Shown piece by piece: positions 24,523 to 31,814 of a stretch of 36,744 nt of DNA (positions are counted from its first letter, which is position 1; each line of letters starts with the position of its first letter). The stretch lies in assembly GCA_947643225.1 (NCBI GenBank), contig CANRVH010000014.1, forward strand, positions 1-36,744. Reading direction: 5' to 3'. The position numbers and the translations under genes were made by a program. The DNA is from an uncultured Clostridia bacterium. GTDB taxonomy: Bacteria > Bacillota_I > Bacilli_A > RF39 > UBA660. The notes beneath the pieces are model-generated. The model ran no database searches and was not told the DNA's origin. It saw only the letters and a list, made by a program, of their open reading frames with translations.

Positions 24523-25728
24523 CTACTTTGTTAAAATATCAAGTGCAGTCTGTAATTGATTATCATTTTCACTCTTAGGATCTGCCTTATATTCATCACT
24601 TAATTCTACTTCAACATCTGGTTTAATTCCCCTCTTATTAATGCTATTGCCTTTAGGAGTTAACCACTCCTCTGTTGTATATTTAATACTACTTCCTGTT
24701 GACAAGGAATACTCTTTTTGTACAGTACCTTTACCATAAGATGTAACACCTACTATCGTCGCCCCATAAGATTCTTTCATCGCTCCAGCTAAAATTTCTG
24801 ATGCAGAAGCACTACTTTTATTAATTAAAACAGCAACTTTATAATCTCTTTTAAGAGAACTTTCAGCATAATACTTTGTTTTTTTCTTATTAGACTTAAT
24901 TTGATAAATTACTTTATCTTTACCTAAAAATAAAGACAATACCTTGCTTACTTGAGTTAAATGCCCACCTGGATTATCACGAACATCGATCACTAAAGAA
25001 TCAATTTTCTCCTTCTCAAGTTTAGTTAACTCTTTATCAAACTGAGAATAAGTATTAGCCGCAAAAACACTAACAGATATTTTACCCACTTTTTTTTGAT
25101 TTTTTTCTATAACTTCACTACTAACAGAGGGAATAACAACATCATCTAAAGATACATCAAAAGTATGCTCCTTCTCATCACGCAATACAGTTAATTTTAC
25201 CTTTTTTTGCTTTTTAATCAATTCCACTATTTTATCAGTAGACTTTCTCTCCACAGATTGACCATTAACCTTAATTAAAACATCTCCTATCTTAATACCC
25301 GCCTTCTTGGCAGGAGAAGAGTCAAACATTGCAAGGATTGTTGTCTTACCATCAACTATACCAATCGTAACACCAATTCCTTTATACTCTCCATCTACAG
25401 TTTGATTAAAAACCTCTGTTTCCTTTTTATTCATAAAAGTAGAGTAAGGATCATCCAGATAATTAACCATTCCTTCTATTGCTGCATCAACTAATTCTTT
25501 TTTATCTAATTTTTTATAATAATCATGAGTAATATCATCATAAGTAGCATAAAACTCTTCTAAAAATTCATCAGTAGTATTTCCCTTGCTTAAAACAATA
25601 AAACTTCCCATAATACCACCAAACAAAATGGAAATCATAATCATAATTATAACTTCTATTAAATTAAAAGTGATAGTTTTTTTAGGCTTAGAACCCTCTT
25701 CACCAAGTTTATCTTTAAACTTTTTCAT
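24523..25728 (-). CDS. C-terminal processing protease (S41, CtpA/B type)
   Basis: 401 aa from ATG 25728, chosen because AGAGGTGA precedes it; a longer frame has no such site. A cytoplasmic tail and a membrane helix (about 22-45) are followed by a PDZ domain (about 100-190; GIGVTIGI and SPAKKAGIKIGDVLIKVNG) and the S41 peptidase domain with nucleophile Ser in SSASASEILAG and Lys in SYGKGTVQ. It cuts exported substrates at their C-terminal ends in a PDZ-gated way; in Gram-positives it controls membrane-protein or wall-hydrolase turnover. A C-terminal YxNxxGxxPD-type strand (NKRGIKPDVEV) completes the family. Confidence 0.94.
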   Translation of the reverse strand: MKKFKDKLGEEGSKPKKTITFNLIEVIIMIMISILFGGIMGSFIVLSKGNTTDEFLEEFYATYDDITHDYYKKLDKKELVDAAIEGMVNYLDDPYSTFMNKKETEVFNQTVDGEYKGIGVTIGIVDGKTTILAMFDSSPAKKAGIKIGDVLIKVNGQSVERKSTDKIVELIKKQKKVKLTVLRDEKEHTFDVSLDDVVIPSVSSEVIEKNQKKVGKISVSVFAANTYSQFDKELTKLEKEKIDSLVIDVRDNPGGHLTQVSKVLSLFLGKDKVIYQIKSNKKKTKYYAESSLKRDYKVAVLINKSSASASEILAGAMKESYGATIVGVTSYGKGTVQKEYSLSTGSSIKYTTEEWLTPKGNSINKRGIKPDVEVELSDEYKADPKSENDNQLQTALDILTK

Positions 25729-25743
25729 AAAATCACCTCTATA

Positions 25744-25776
25744 CAAAACAAAAATCGCAAAACAAAATGCGATTAA
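25744..25776 (-). terminator. Terminator between tRNA-Asn and the protease gene
   Basis: Minus-strand stem AATCGC / GCGATT followed by TTTTGTTTTG, just 3' of the tRNA. Confidence 0.65.
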
Positions 25777-25784
25777 ATTCAAAA

Positions 25785-25861
25785 TGGCGCCTCAACTAGG
25801 ACTTGAACCTAGGACCCCTTGATTAACAGTCAAGTGCTCTAACCAGCTGAGCTATTGAGGC
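25785..25861 (-). tRNA. tRNA-Asn (anticodon GTT)
   Basis: 77 nt with a full cloverleaf: acceptor GCCTCAA / TTGAGGC, D arm AGCTCAGCTGGTTAGAGC, anticodon stem CTTGA / TCAAG with loop CTGTTAA (GTT), T arm with GGTTCAAGTCC, discriminator G and encoded CCA. The 5' end directly follows the T-run of the upstream gene's terminator. Confidence 0.97.
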
Positions 25862-25883
25862 AAAAAGTAGAGAACTACTCTAC
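25862..25883 (-). terminator. Terminator of the 181-aa gene, touching tRNA-Asn
   Basis: Minus-strand stem GTAGAG / CTCTAC (25878-25883 and 25867-25872) followed by TTTTT; the next base is the first base of the tRNA. A possible tRNA promoter (TTGAAA 25901-25906, TAGAGT 25877-25882, spacing 18) overlaps this hairpin. Confidence 0.6.
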
Positions 25884-26420
25884 ATCAATATCTAAATAAT
25901 TTTCAAAAGAAGATGTTATATATTCATTTATTTTATGATCCTTAAAATGAATTAATGTAGTACCCTTAAGTTTTAACTGACTAGCCTTTTCTGCCACCTT
26001 ATTTTCAGTATCAGAAAGATATCTTTTATTAAGTCCCTCATTTAAATCAACAGTATAAATTGGTAAATGATCTTCCTTATCACGGTAGTTACTAATTAAA
26101 TCAGCATAATTAGTAGCAGAATCATCATTCATACTATAATAGAATACATAATAATCTTTCTCTTTTTGATTAAAACTCTCTCCTGCTAATATTTTAGTAT
26201 ATTGAATACTAGCATGATTAGAAACTATTGAAGAATCTTTCTTACTTAGTATAACCACAGTTAACAAATAAAATACCAATAAGATAACAAAAACAACAAT
26301 AATTAATTGAATCGCACTACCAAAACTAACATCCTCTGAAAATTGTTTTTCTATTTTTTTACTTTCAGATTTTGAATTTACTCTTGACACATTATTCTTT
26401 GTTTTTTTCTTTTTTGCCAT
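25875..26420 (-). CDS. Membrane-anchored thioredoxin-like protein without CxxC
   Basis: 181 aa. A basic Lys-rich cytoplasmic start and one membrane helix (about 35-58) are followed by an extracellular region of about 115 residues whose order of segments (YYVFYYSMNDDSATNY, LPIYTVDLNEGLN, LKGTTLIHFKDHKINEYI) looks like a thioredoxin fold. The place of the CxxC motif holds SMNDDS, so it cannot do redox chemistry. It may be a scaffold or a partner of secreted-protein folding. It is followed by a terminator that abuts tRNA-Asn. Fold call from pattern only. Confidence 0.65.
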   Translation of the reverse strand: MAKKKKTKNNVSRVNSKSESKKIEKQFSEDVSFGSAIQLIIVVFVILLVFYLLTVVILSKKDSSIVSNHASIQYTKILAGESFNQKEKDYYVFYYSMNDDSATNYADLISNYRDKEDHLPIYTVDLNEGLNKRYLSDTENKVAEKASQLKLKGTTLIHFKDHKINEYITSSFENYLDIDVE

Positions 26421-26468
26421 TATGCATCACCAATTAAAGTATACCATAATACAAAAGAAAAAGTAAAG

Positions 26469-27188
26469 TTATTTCATTGTAGGTAATACATTAATAGATT
26501 GTGCAACATCAACGAGTTCATCCTGATTTAATACATCACTAACTAAATAATAATCAATTCCACAACTAGACCAACTTAAAGAATTATTAGCAAGTATTCC
26601 ATAATTATCTTGTAATAAATATGGTTCACCATTAGTAGGAATAACTGTCATTTCACCATAGACATTAGCCGTTTCTTCAACTAATAGGAAAGGCTTTTCA
26701 CCTTCAAAGGTCATGATTACTCTCTCTCCAGTATCCTTCTTTACCTTCTCCTCACTAACTAGTTTTGTTCCACTAGGTAATGAAAGAGGATAAATTACAT
26801 CTTCAATCATACTAACGGATTTACTATTATCTGTAGTCTTAGCACTTTTAACCACTGTGTTTAAATCAAAATAATTCTTTTTAAAAGTTGGACTAAAATC
26901 AATTTTTTCAAACTTCATTGTCATCATTGCTACACTATCTTCATTATAAACTTTTACTTTTTCTAAATTTAACTTCTTATCTAATATAATATCCTGTTTT
27001 ACTAATTTTCTATTATTTGGATAATTCACTTCAGTAGAAAAAACATAAGTATGATCATTAACTTTAAATGTTTTTTTATCATCAGATTTTATATCACTAA
27101 GAATAGACTGTAATAAATAAATCTGAGAATTACTATAAGGCCAATCACTTTGGAATTTAAAACTTTTATTTAATGACGGAGTAACTAC
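26469..27188 (-). pseudogene. LolA-like lipoprotein gene, 5' part cut off by an element
   Basis: The minus-strand frame is open from GTA GTT ACT CCG (27177-27188, reading VVTPSLNKSFKFQSDWP...) to the stop at 26469, about 240 codons. Ordinary start codons lie well inside (the first usable one is a GTG at 27029), and a TAG precedes the frame. The content (VVTPSLNKSFKFQSDW; NRKLVKQDIILDKKLNLEKVKVYNEDSVAMMTMKFEKIDFSPTF) is that of LolA/GerS-like lipoproteins of Gram-positives, whose missing N-terminus holds the lipobox and first strands. The break lies about 35 bp from a serine recombinase, so an element split the gene; the 5' half should lie at the other end of it. Confidence 0.8.
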
Positions 27189-27215
27189 CTAGACAATCAA
27201 AAGTCTAATTTTTTT
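27186..27215. other. Element-chromosome junction (attachment site) in the LolA-like gene
   Basis: LolA-like homology ends at about 27188. Just beyond is a TAGAC / GTCTA inverted repeat with a T-run on the plus strand, then the recombinase stop codon at 27223. The crossover base cannot be fixed without the partner junction. Confidence 0.6.
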
Positions 27216-27222
27216 TGTACTT

Positions 27223-28824
27223 TTAATAACCATTCTCCAATGGTTTAAATTTATAATATATATCAATATTCCTATTTTCATCTATAACGATTTTATCTAT
27301 AATACTAGATAATAACTGTATATTTGGCCTTTCCATCGATAAATATTCCTTAATAAAATGATCATACCTCTCATTACATACAGTTACTTCATTTTTTATA
27401 TGATATAACCTCTGACTTATTTCTTGTATTTCACTTTGTTTAATAGTTACTTCTTCCGCTATTCTATTTTTCATTCTAATATACAAATCTAAATCAATAA
27501 TACCTTCTAGTTTGTCATAATATAAATCTTCTTTTTTCTTCTTACAAAGTTTAACTTCCATTTCTAACTTTCTTAACTGACTTTCCAAATCATTCAAAAT
27601 TTTTTTTGATTTATCTCTACTTTGCAATACATCTTTCAAATAATTAGGATGTAAGTTACTCTCACATATTTTTCTAATCTCGCTTAATACTAAATCCTCT
27701 AAATCAAAATATTTTGTATTATGTGGAGTACATACATTATATTTTTTATACTTTGACCAATAGTTACAATTGCCATAACATCTTATAACTTCTCCCTTTT
27801 TCTTAGTACTTACCTTCTGTAATCGAAAACCAATAGTATGTCCACACTCTTTACAATATACTAAACCCTTTAATAATATATTTTGAGTATGTTTTCCTTG
27901 ATTTTTATTTCTTTGATAAATATTTTGAACTAAATCAAATACTTCTCGGTCAATTATAGCAGGACATTGGTCTTTACAAATAATCCAATCTTCTTTTTTT
28001 TGTCTTATTCTCTTTTTTGATTTATAACTAGGTTTGCGAAACCTCCCTTGTGTTAAATCTCCAACATAGGTAGGAAGTTGCAAAATATCACTGATTGTTC
28101 GATTATTCCATATACCATAAGCAGTAGATTTCATTCCTACTGTTAAACTTTTATATTCACTAGGAATAGGAATTTTTTTATCAGTTAATATCCTAGAAAT
28201 TTCAGATATTGCTTTACCATCAACAAATAAATCAAATATTTTTTTCACAACAAGGGCTGCTTCTTGATCAATTACTAACTTATACTTATTATTCGGATCC
28301 TTTTTATAACCATATGGTGCAGTTTTACCCAAAAAACAGCCTTGACTTCTCTTATGAAAGACACTAGCTTTCATTTTTTTTGATGTATCTCTTACATGTT
28401 TTTCATTAAAGAAACATTGTATTGGAATCATCTCATTCGACGTATTAGATTCATCAAAAGTATCTACATGATCGAGAATAGCAACATATCGAATAGCATT
28501 CTCATAAAAATAATCTAAATATCTTAACTGTTGTCCTTCATTTCTTCCAAACCTTGATAAATCCTTAGTAATAACCATATTAATACGTTTTGCTTCGATA
28601 TCAGAAATTAACCGATTCCATCCTTCTCGATCAAATTCTGTACCACTAACACCATCATCTATATATTCACTAACAAATAACAAATGATTGTCTTTAATAT
28701 ACTGATTAATAATTTCTCTTTGATTAGAAATACTGCCACTTTCCCCCTTAAGGTCATCTTCTCGAGATAATCTTAAATAAATACCTACCTTATATAAATC
28801 ACTAAGTATTACAATTACCTCCAT
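27223..28824 (-). CDS. Large serine recombinase (TnpX/TndX-like), element integrase
   Basis: About 530 aa. The resolvase domain has its nucleophile in IYLRLSREDD (Ser20 from ATG 28824), followed by DGVSGTEFDREGWNRL and TKDLSRFGRN. A recombinase domain (KTAPYGYKKDPNNKYKL..., GIWNNRTISDILQLPTYVGDL), a zinc ribbon (CKECGHTIGF...CYGNCNYW) and a long coiled coil (about 400-500) follow. This family excises and integrates conjugative and mobilisable elements of gut Clostridia and Bacilli. The start is doubtful: GGAGG overlaps codon 2 of the longest ATG frame and would fit a start 8 nt downstream at ATA 28809. It ends about 35 bp from the split LolA-like gene. Confidence 0.93.
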   Translation of the reverse strand: MEVIVILSDLYKVGIYLRLSREDDLKGESGSISNQREIINQYIKDNHLLFVSEYIDDGVSGTEFDREGWNRLISDIEAKRINMVITKDLSRFGRNEGQQLRYLDYFYENAIRYVAILDHVDTFDESNTSNEMIPIQCFFNEKHVRDTSKKMKASVFHKRSQGCFLGKTAPYGYKKDPNNKYKLVIDQEAALVVKKIFDLFVDGKAISEISRILTDKKIPIPSEYKSLTVGMKSTAYGIWNNRTISDILQLPTYVGDLTQGRFRKPSYKSKKRIRQKKEDWIICKDQCPAIIDREVFDLVQNIYQRNKNQGKHTQNILLKGLVYCKECGHTIGFRLQKVSTKKKGEVIRCYGNCNYWSKYKKYNVCTPHNTKYFDLEDLVLSEIRKICESNLHPNYLKDVLQSRDKSKKILNDLESQLRKLEMEVKLCKKKKEDLYYDKLEGIIDLDLYIRMKNRIAEEVTIKQSEIQEISQRLYHIKNEVTVCNERYDHFIKEYLSMERPNIQLLSSIIDKIVIDENRNIDIYYKFKPLENGY

Positions 28825-28852
28825 TCTTAAAATAGCAATAAATTCTAAATTT

Positions 28853-28957
28853 CTATTTTTTTAATTTTTCATGATAATAAAATATTAAACATTGTTCAAT
28901 AATTTCTTGAAAGGTTTTCCCCTCTTCCTGATAATAAATACGATTAATCCTCATCAT
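28853..28957 (-). CDS. 34-aa small protein upstream of the recombinase
   Basis: Read on the minus strand, ATG ATG AGG with GGGTGA upstream opens a 34-codon frame (MMRINRIYYQEEGKTFQEII... ending YYHEKLKK). It is amphipathic, with a central GKTFQEIIEQCL helix, and no membrane segment. Small proteins of this look often sit next to integrases in conjugative elements and can act as excision or DNA-binding factors, but I cannot assign it. It lies 29 nt upstream of the recombinase frame and is probably co-transcribed with it. Confidence 0.6.
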   Translation of the reverse strand: MMRINRIYYQEEGKTFQEIIEQCLIFYYHEKLKK

Positions 28958-29005
28958 AAATCACCCAATAAATTTTATGACTAATTTTAAAAATTATGAA
29001 TCAAA

Positions 29006-30556
29006 TTAGCTCGCATTTACAATATTAATATCTAATCCATCTGGGAACTGATTACGTATAGTTTGAACATCTGAACTACTATATACAGATTTATTCTCTT
29101 GTTTTGTATGACTATAATCTAATGTTATTTGATTATCCAAAATATAAGTTATCGTAACTTTAATCGATGCCTCATCATCAGCATAAAGATGAATTAATAC
29201 ATTTTCATTTCCATCACTAAAATATGAATAAGAATCAAACATCGTATCATTTGTACTTCTATCTACAGCCTGTAAAATAAAATCAGGAATAACAGTTAAA
29301 TCTGGAAATATAGCATCTCTTAATGTTTGAGATACAATAATTCCTCTTATTGAAGCTCTAATTCTTGCCCCAACATTTCTTGATGATACATCAACTGGTT
29401 CTCCATTAATAGGTTGTTGTTTAACAAGAGCATCATATAACCCAACCAGTCCAGTTATACTATTTTTATAAGAATTATATTTCAATAATCTTAAATTATA
29501 TTCTTCATTGCTATGATTCTGAATCAAATCAATAATATTATCCTCAGCATATTTAGCCTCACTATTCTTAATAAAATTATATAACTCTATATATTCAGGA
29601 CTATCTTTCGCATATAAATACTGATCTAAGTATTGAAAGAATAAATCATCTACATTTAAAGTATTAGCACTTTTACTAAAATAAAACTCTCTATCCTTTG
29701 AAGAATCAATTGAATCATAATAGGTATTAGCATAACAATAAAAATAATCATCGATAGTAAATTGATAAACACCATCAATAATTTCAGCGCTTAAACCATC
29801 AATCGTATTTAAAATAGCAATATCACTATCTATAATATCATTACCAGAAAATTTAGTTCTAATATAAGGTTCTATTGCCTCAATATCTAAATAATTTTCT
29901 TTATCAGCTTCCTTCAGCCAACTAATAAACCGATCATATTTATTCTCATCAGTAGCATTGATAGAAAATTTTCTAGAATCATTCTCATCAATACCATCTG
30001 GAATCTTAACTCTATTATAATAATCTTCTAAATTTTCTCTATAATTATGTGTACCAAATTTATATTGGTGTGATAAATCATCTCCAAAATACTCATATAC
30101 ATCTGCTGTAATAGATAAATAATCACCATCTTGAATGTCACTTACATTACAACTAAGATGGAAATCAACATCTTGATCTTTTTGATGCAAAAATTTTATT
30201 TCATGATCATCTTCACTATCCTTAGGTAAAAGTTTACCATCGGCATAAATACTATCTACTCTGCAAAAATTAACATTAACAATATAAGTATCTTTTTCTT
30301 CATCATCTAACATTCTATTGCCGAGTCTCTTAAAAGATAATACATATTTAAATATATCCTTAGTTGCTCCATCTTCTCTTTCCAATCTATGTCCTTCAAC
30401 ATTTCCAGACATCTTCTTATATTTAACATGATAACTAAATAAATCTTTTTTAGAAGTAACATATTTAGCTGAAGATGGCTTAATATATAATGAAGATATC
30501 GCACATATTAATAATATAAAGTAGGTTATAACTGGTACACTCTTCTTCCGAATCAT
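29006..30556 (-). CDS. SipW-type exported surface protein, 516 aa
   Basis: No named family. An N-terminal membrane/signal segment (about 8-28) ends in SSAKYVTSKKDLFSYHVKY, the (T/S)-(Y/F)-AKY-type region seen after SipW-cleaved signal peptides of TasA/camelysin proteins. The body is acidic and Asp/Tyr/Asn-rich, with beta-rich ends (FYFSKSANTLNV; SIKVTITYILDNQITLDYSH) and no cysteine in the mature C-terminal half. It is the last of the series SipW2 - 203 aa - 516 aa, with AAGGAGGTGA before the ATG and 33 bp to the gene upstream. It is a likely fibre-associated or minor subunit. Confidence 0.65.
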   Translation of the reverse strand: MIRKKSVPVITYFILLICAISSLYIKPSSAKYVTSKKDLFSYHVKYKKMSGNVEGHRLEREDGATKDIFKYVLSFKRLGNRMLDDEEKDTYIVNVNFCRVDSIYADGKLLPKDSEDDHEIKFLHQKDQDVDFHLSCNVSDIQDGDYLSITADVYEYFGDDLSHQYKFGTHNYRENLEDYYNRVKIPDGIDENDSRKFSINATDENKYDRFISWLKEADKENYLDIEAIEPYIRTKFSGNDIIDSDIAILNTIDGLSAEIIDGVYQFTIDDYFYCYANTYYDSIDSSKDREFYFSKSANTLNVDDLFFQYLDQYLYAKDSPEYIELYNFIKNSEAKYAEDNIIDLIQNHSNEEYNLRLLKYNSYKNSITGLVGLYDALVKQQPINGEPVDVSSRNVGARIRASIRGIIVSQTLRDAIFPDLTVIPDFILQAVDRSTNDTMFDSYSYFSDGNENVLIHLYADDEASIKVTITYILDNQITLDYSHTKQENKSVYSSSDVQTIRNQFPDGLDINIVNAS

Positions 30557-30589
30557 CTATTCACCTCCTTTAATATCATAATGAATTCA

Positions 30590-31192
30590 TTAATCTATTT
30601 GAGCAGCTGAATATCCAATAGAAATCAAATTCTCCTTTATATAATCATTTTCATATCCTGCCTTATCATAATCATAATCCATAACTAACATATAGACATG
30701 CTCTCTAACAGGATCAGAAATTTTCACATCTTGAATAAATTTCAATGTAGGAAACTCATCATGATTAACTTGAACATTAATCGGACTATCAATTTTCGTA
30801 ACATCATATAATTGATAATTACTAAAAACTTCCTGTTCATCGTTCAATTGAATAAAAGTGACAATCTTGGAACTAACTTCTAACTCTGAAGTGTTAATTT
30901 TGAAATAAAAAGTAACTTTAGGCTTTGGTCTTAAACCTTCTTCATTAGTATAGTCCTTTTTAGCATCAAAACAACTCATATCGCTTTGAATAGCCTGATT
31001 CATATCACTACATGAAACATTTTGAATATCTATTTTAAACTTTGCACTTCTAACAGAATCTCCAACTGCATGAGAAGTCATGTAACGTGAATAAGTCACC
31101 ACCATAGTTAATAAAACCATAACACTACAATACATAAACACCCATTTTATTAAGCGTTTTTTAAAAAGTCTACTATGAAATAAATCCTTCAC
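30590..31192 (-). CDS. TasA/camelysin-like exported subunit
   Basis: About 200 aa. A basic cytoplasmic end (HSRLFKKRLIKW) and a membrane/signal helix (about 17-39) are followed by SRYMTSHAVGDSVRSAKFKIDIQNVSC, matching the region after the cleavage site of SipW substrates. The remainder is beta-rich (PKVTFYFKINTSELEVSSKIVTF, EHVYMLVMDYDYDKAGY) with two cysteines. The start is a GTG: AAGGTGA fits GTG 31192, while the longer frame to 31201 lies inside the same site. It follows SipW2 with a gap of about 20 bp and precedes the 516-aa protein, so SipW2 is its likely peptidase. Confidence 0.72.
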   Translation of the reverse strand: MKDLFHSRLFKKRLIKWVFMYCSVMVLLTMVVTYSRYMTSHAVGDSVRSAKFKIDIQNVSCSDMNQAIQSDMSCFDAKKDYTNEEGLRPKPKVTFYFKINTSELEVSSKIVTFIQLNDEQEVFSNYQLYDVTKIDSPINVQVNHDEFPTLKFIQDVKISDPVREHVYMLVMDYDYDKAGYENDYIKENLISIGYSAAQID

Positions 31193-31211
31193 ATTACTCA
31201 CCTTCTCTTAC

Positions 31212-31793
31212 TTATTTTCTATCCTTTATATTTTTCTTCAATTTCTGTTGATTCTTCTTATGAAAATATCGCTTTTCTTCATCACTTATATCAAGAGGAA
31301 TCCCATCTTTATCCATACTAGTTACAATACATAAAATAACACCTATTATAAATACAAATATCAATGTTACTGGATTCTTAATTGATTTAATCATATAACC
31401 CATTTTACTAATCTTAGTAACGTAAACACCTACAATATCATGTTTTTTTATATATCCCTCATCAATACTACTATTAGCATCACCCTTAGTAATCATACCC
31501 TTATCAGTTATTTTTTCTATTCTATGAGTAACATATGATGCATTTTCATCCCTAAAAGTAACTATATCATTTTCCTTATAATTTCTCTTTTTTAGATCAA
31601 TAACAATTAAATCACCTACATTAAAAGTTGGTTCCATAGATCCACTTACTACTTCTAAAATTGTATAACCATTAATGCTAACAACTTCTTTATTTAATAA
31701 GTTAAGACAAACATAAGTATAAAAATTATAAGATATAATTGTGATTAAGAATATCCAGATTATAATTTGTAAAAATATCTTTACCTTCCTCAT
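31212..31793 (-). CDS. SipW-like signal peptidase I (second copy)
   Basis: 193 aa from ATG 31793, with GAGGTG upstream. ER/archaeal-type signal peptidase: Ser in VVSGSMEPTFNVGDLIV and His in YVTHRIEKI replace the Ser-Lys dyad of classical enzymes; TKGDANSSID is the third motif. Membrane helices lie at about 8-30 and near 140-160. The dedicated SipW enzymes of Bacilli remove the signal peptides of TasA/camelysin-like fibre proteins. The neighbours downstream are two such exported proteins, and the 851-aa adhesin is directly upstream. Confidence 0.9.
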   Translation of the reverse strand: MRKVKIFLQIIIWIFLITIISYNFYTYVCLNLLNKEVVSINGYTILEVVSGSMEPTFNVGDLIVIDLKKRNYKENDIVTFRDENASYVTHRIEKITDKGMITKGDANSSIDEGYIKKHDIVGVYVTKISKMGYMIKSIKNPVTLIFVFIIGVILCIVTSMDKDGIPLDISDEEKRYFHKKNQQKLKKNIKDRK

Positions 31794-31814
31794 CACAGCA
31801 CCTCTTTTTATTCA

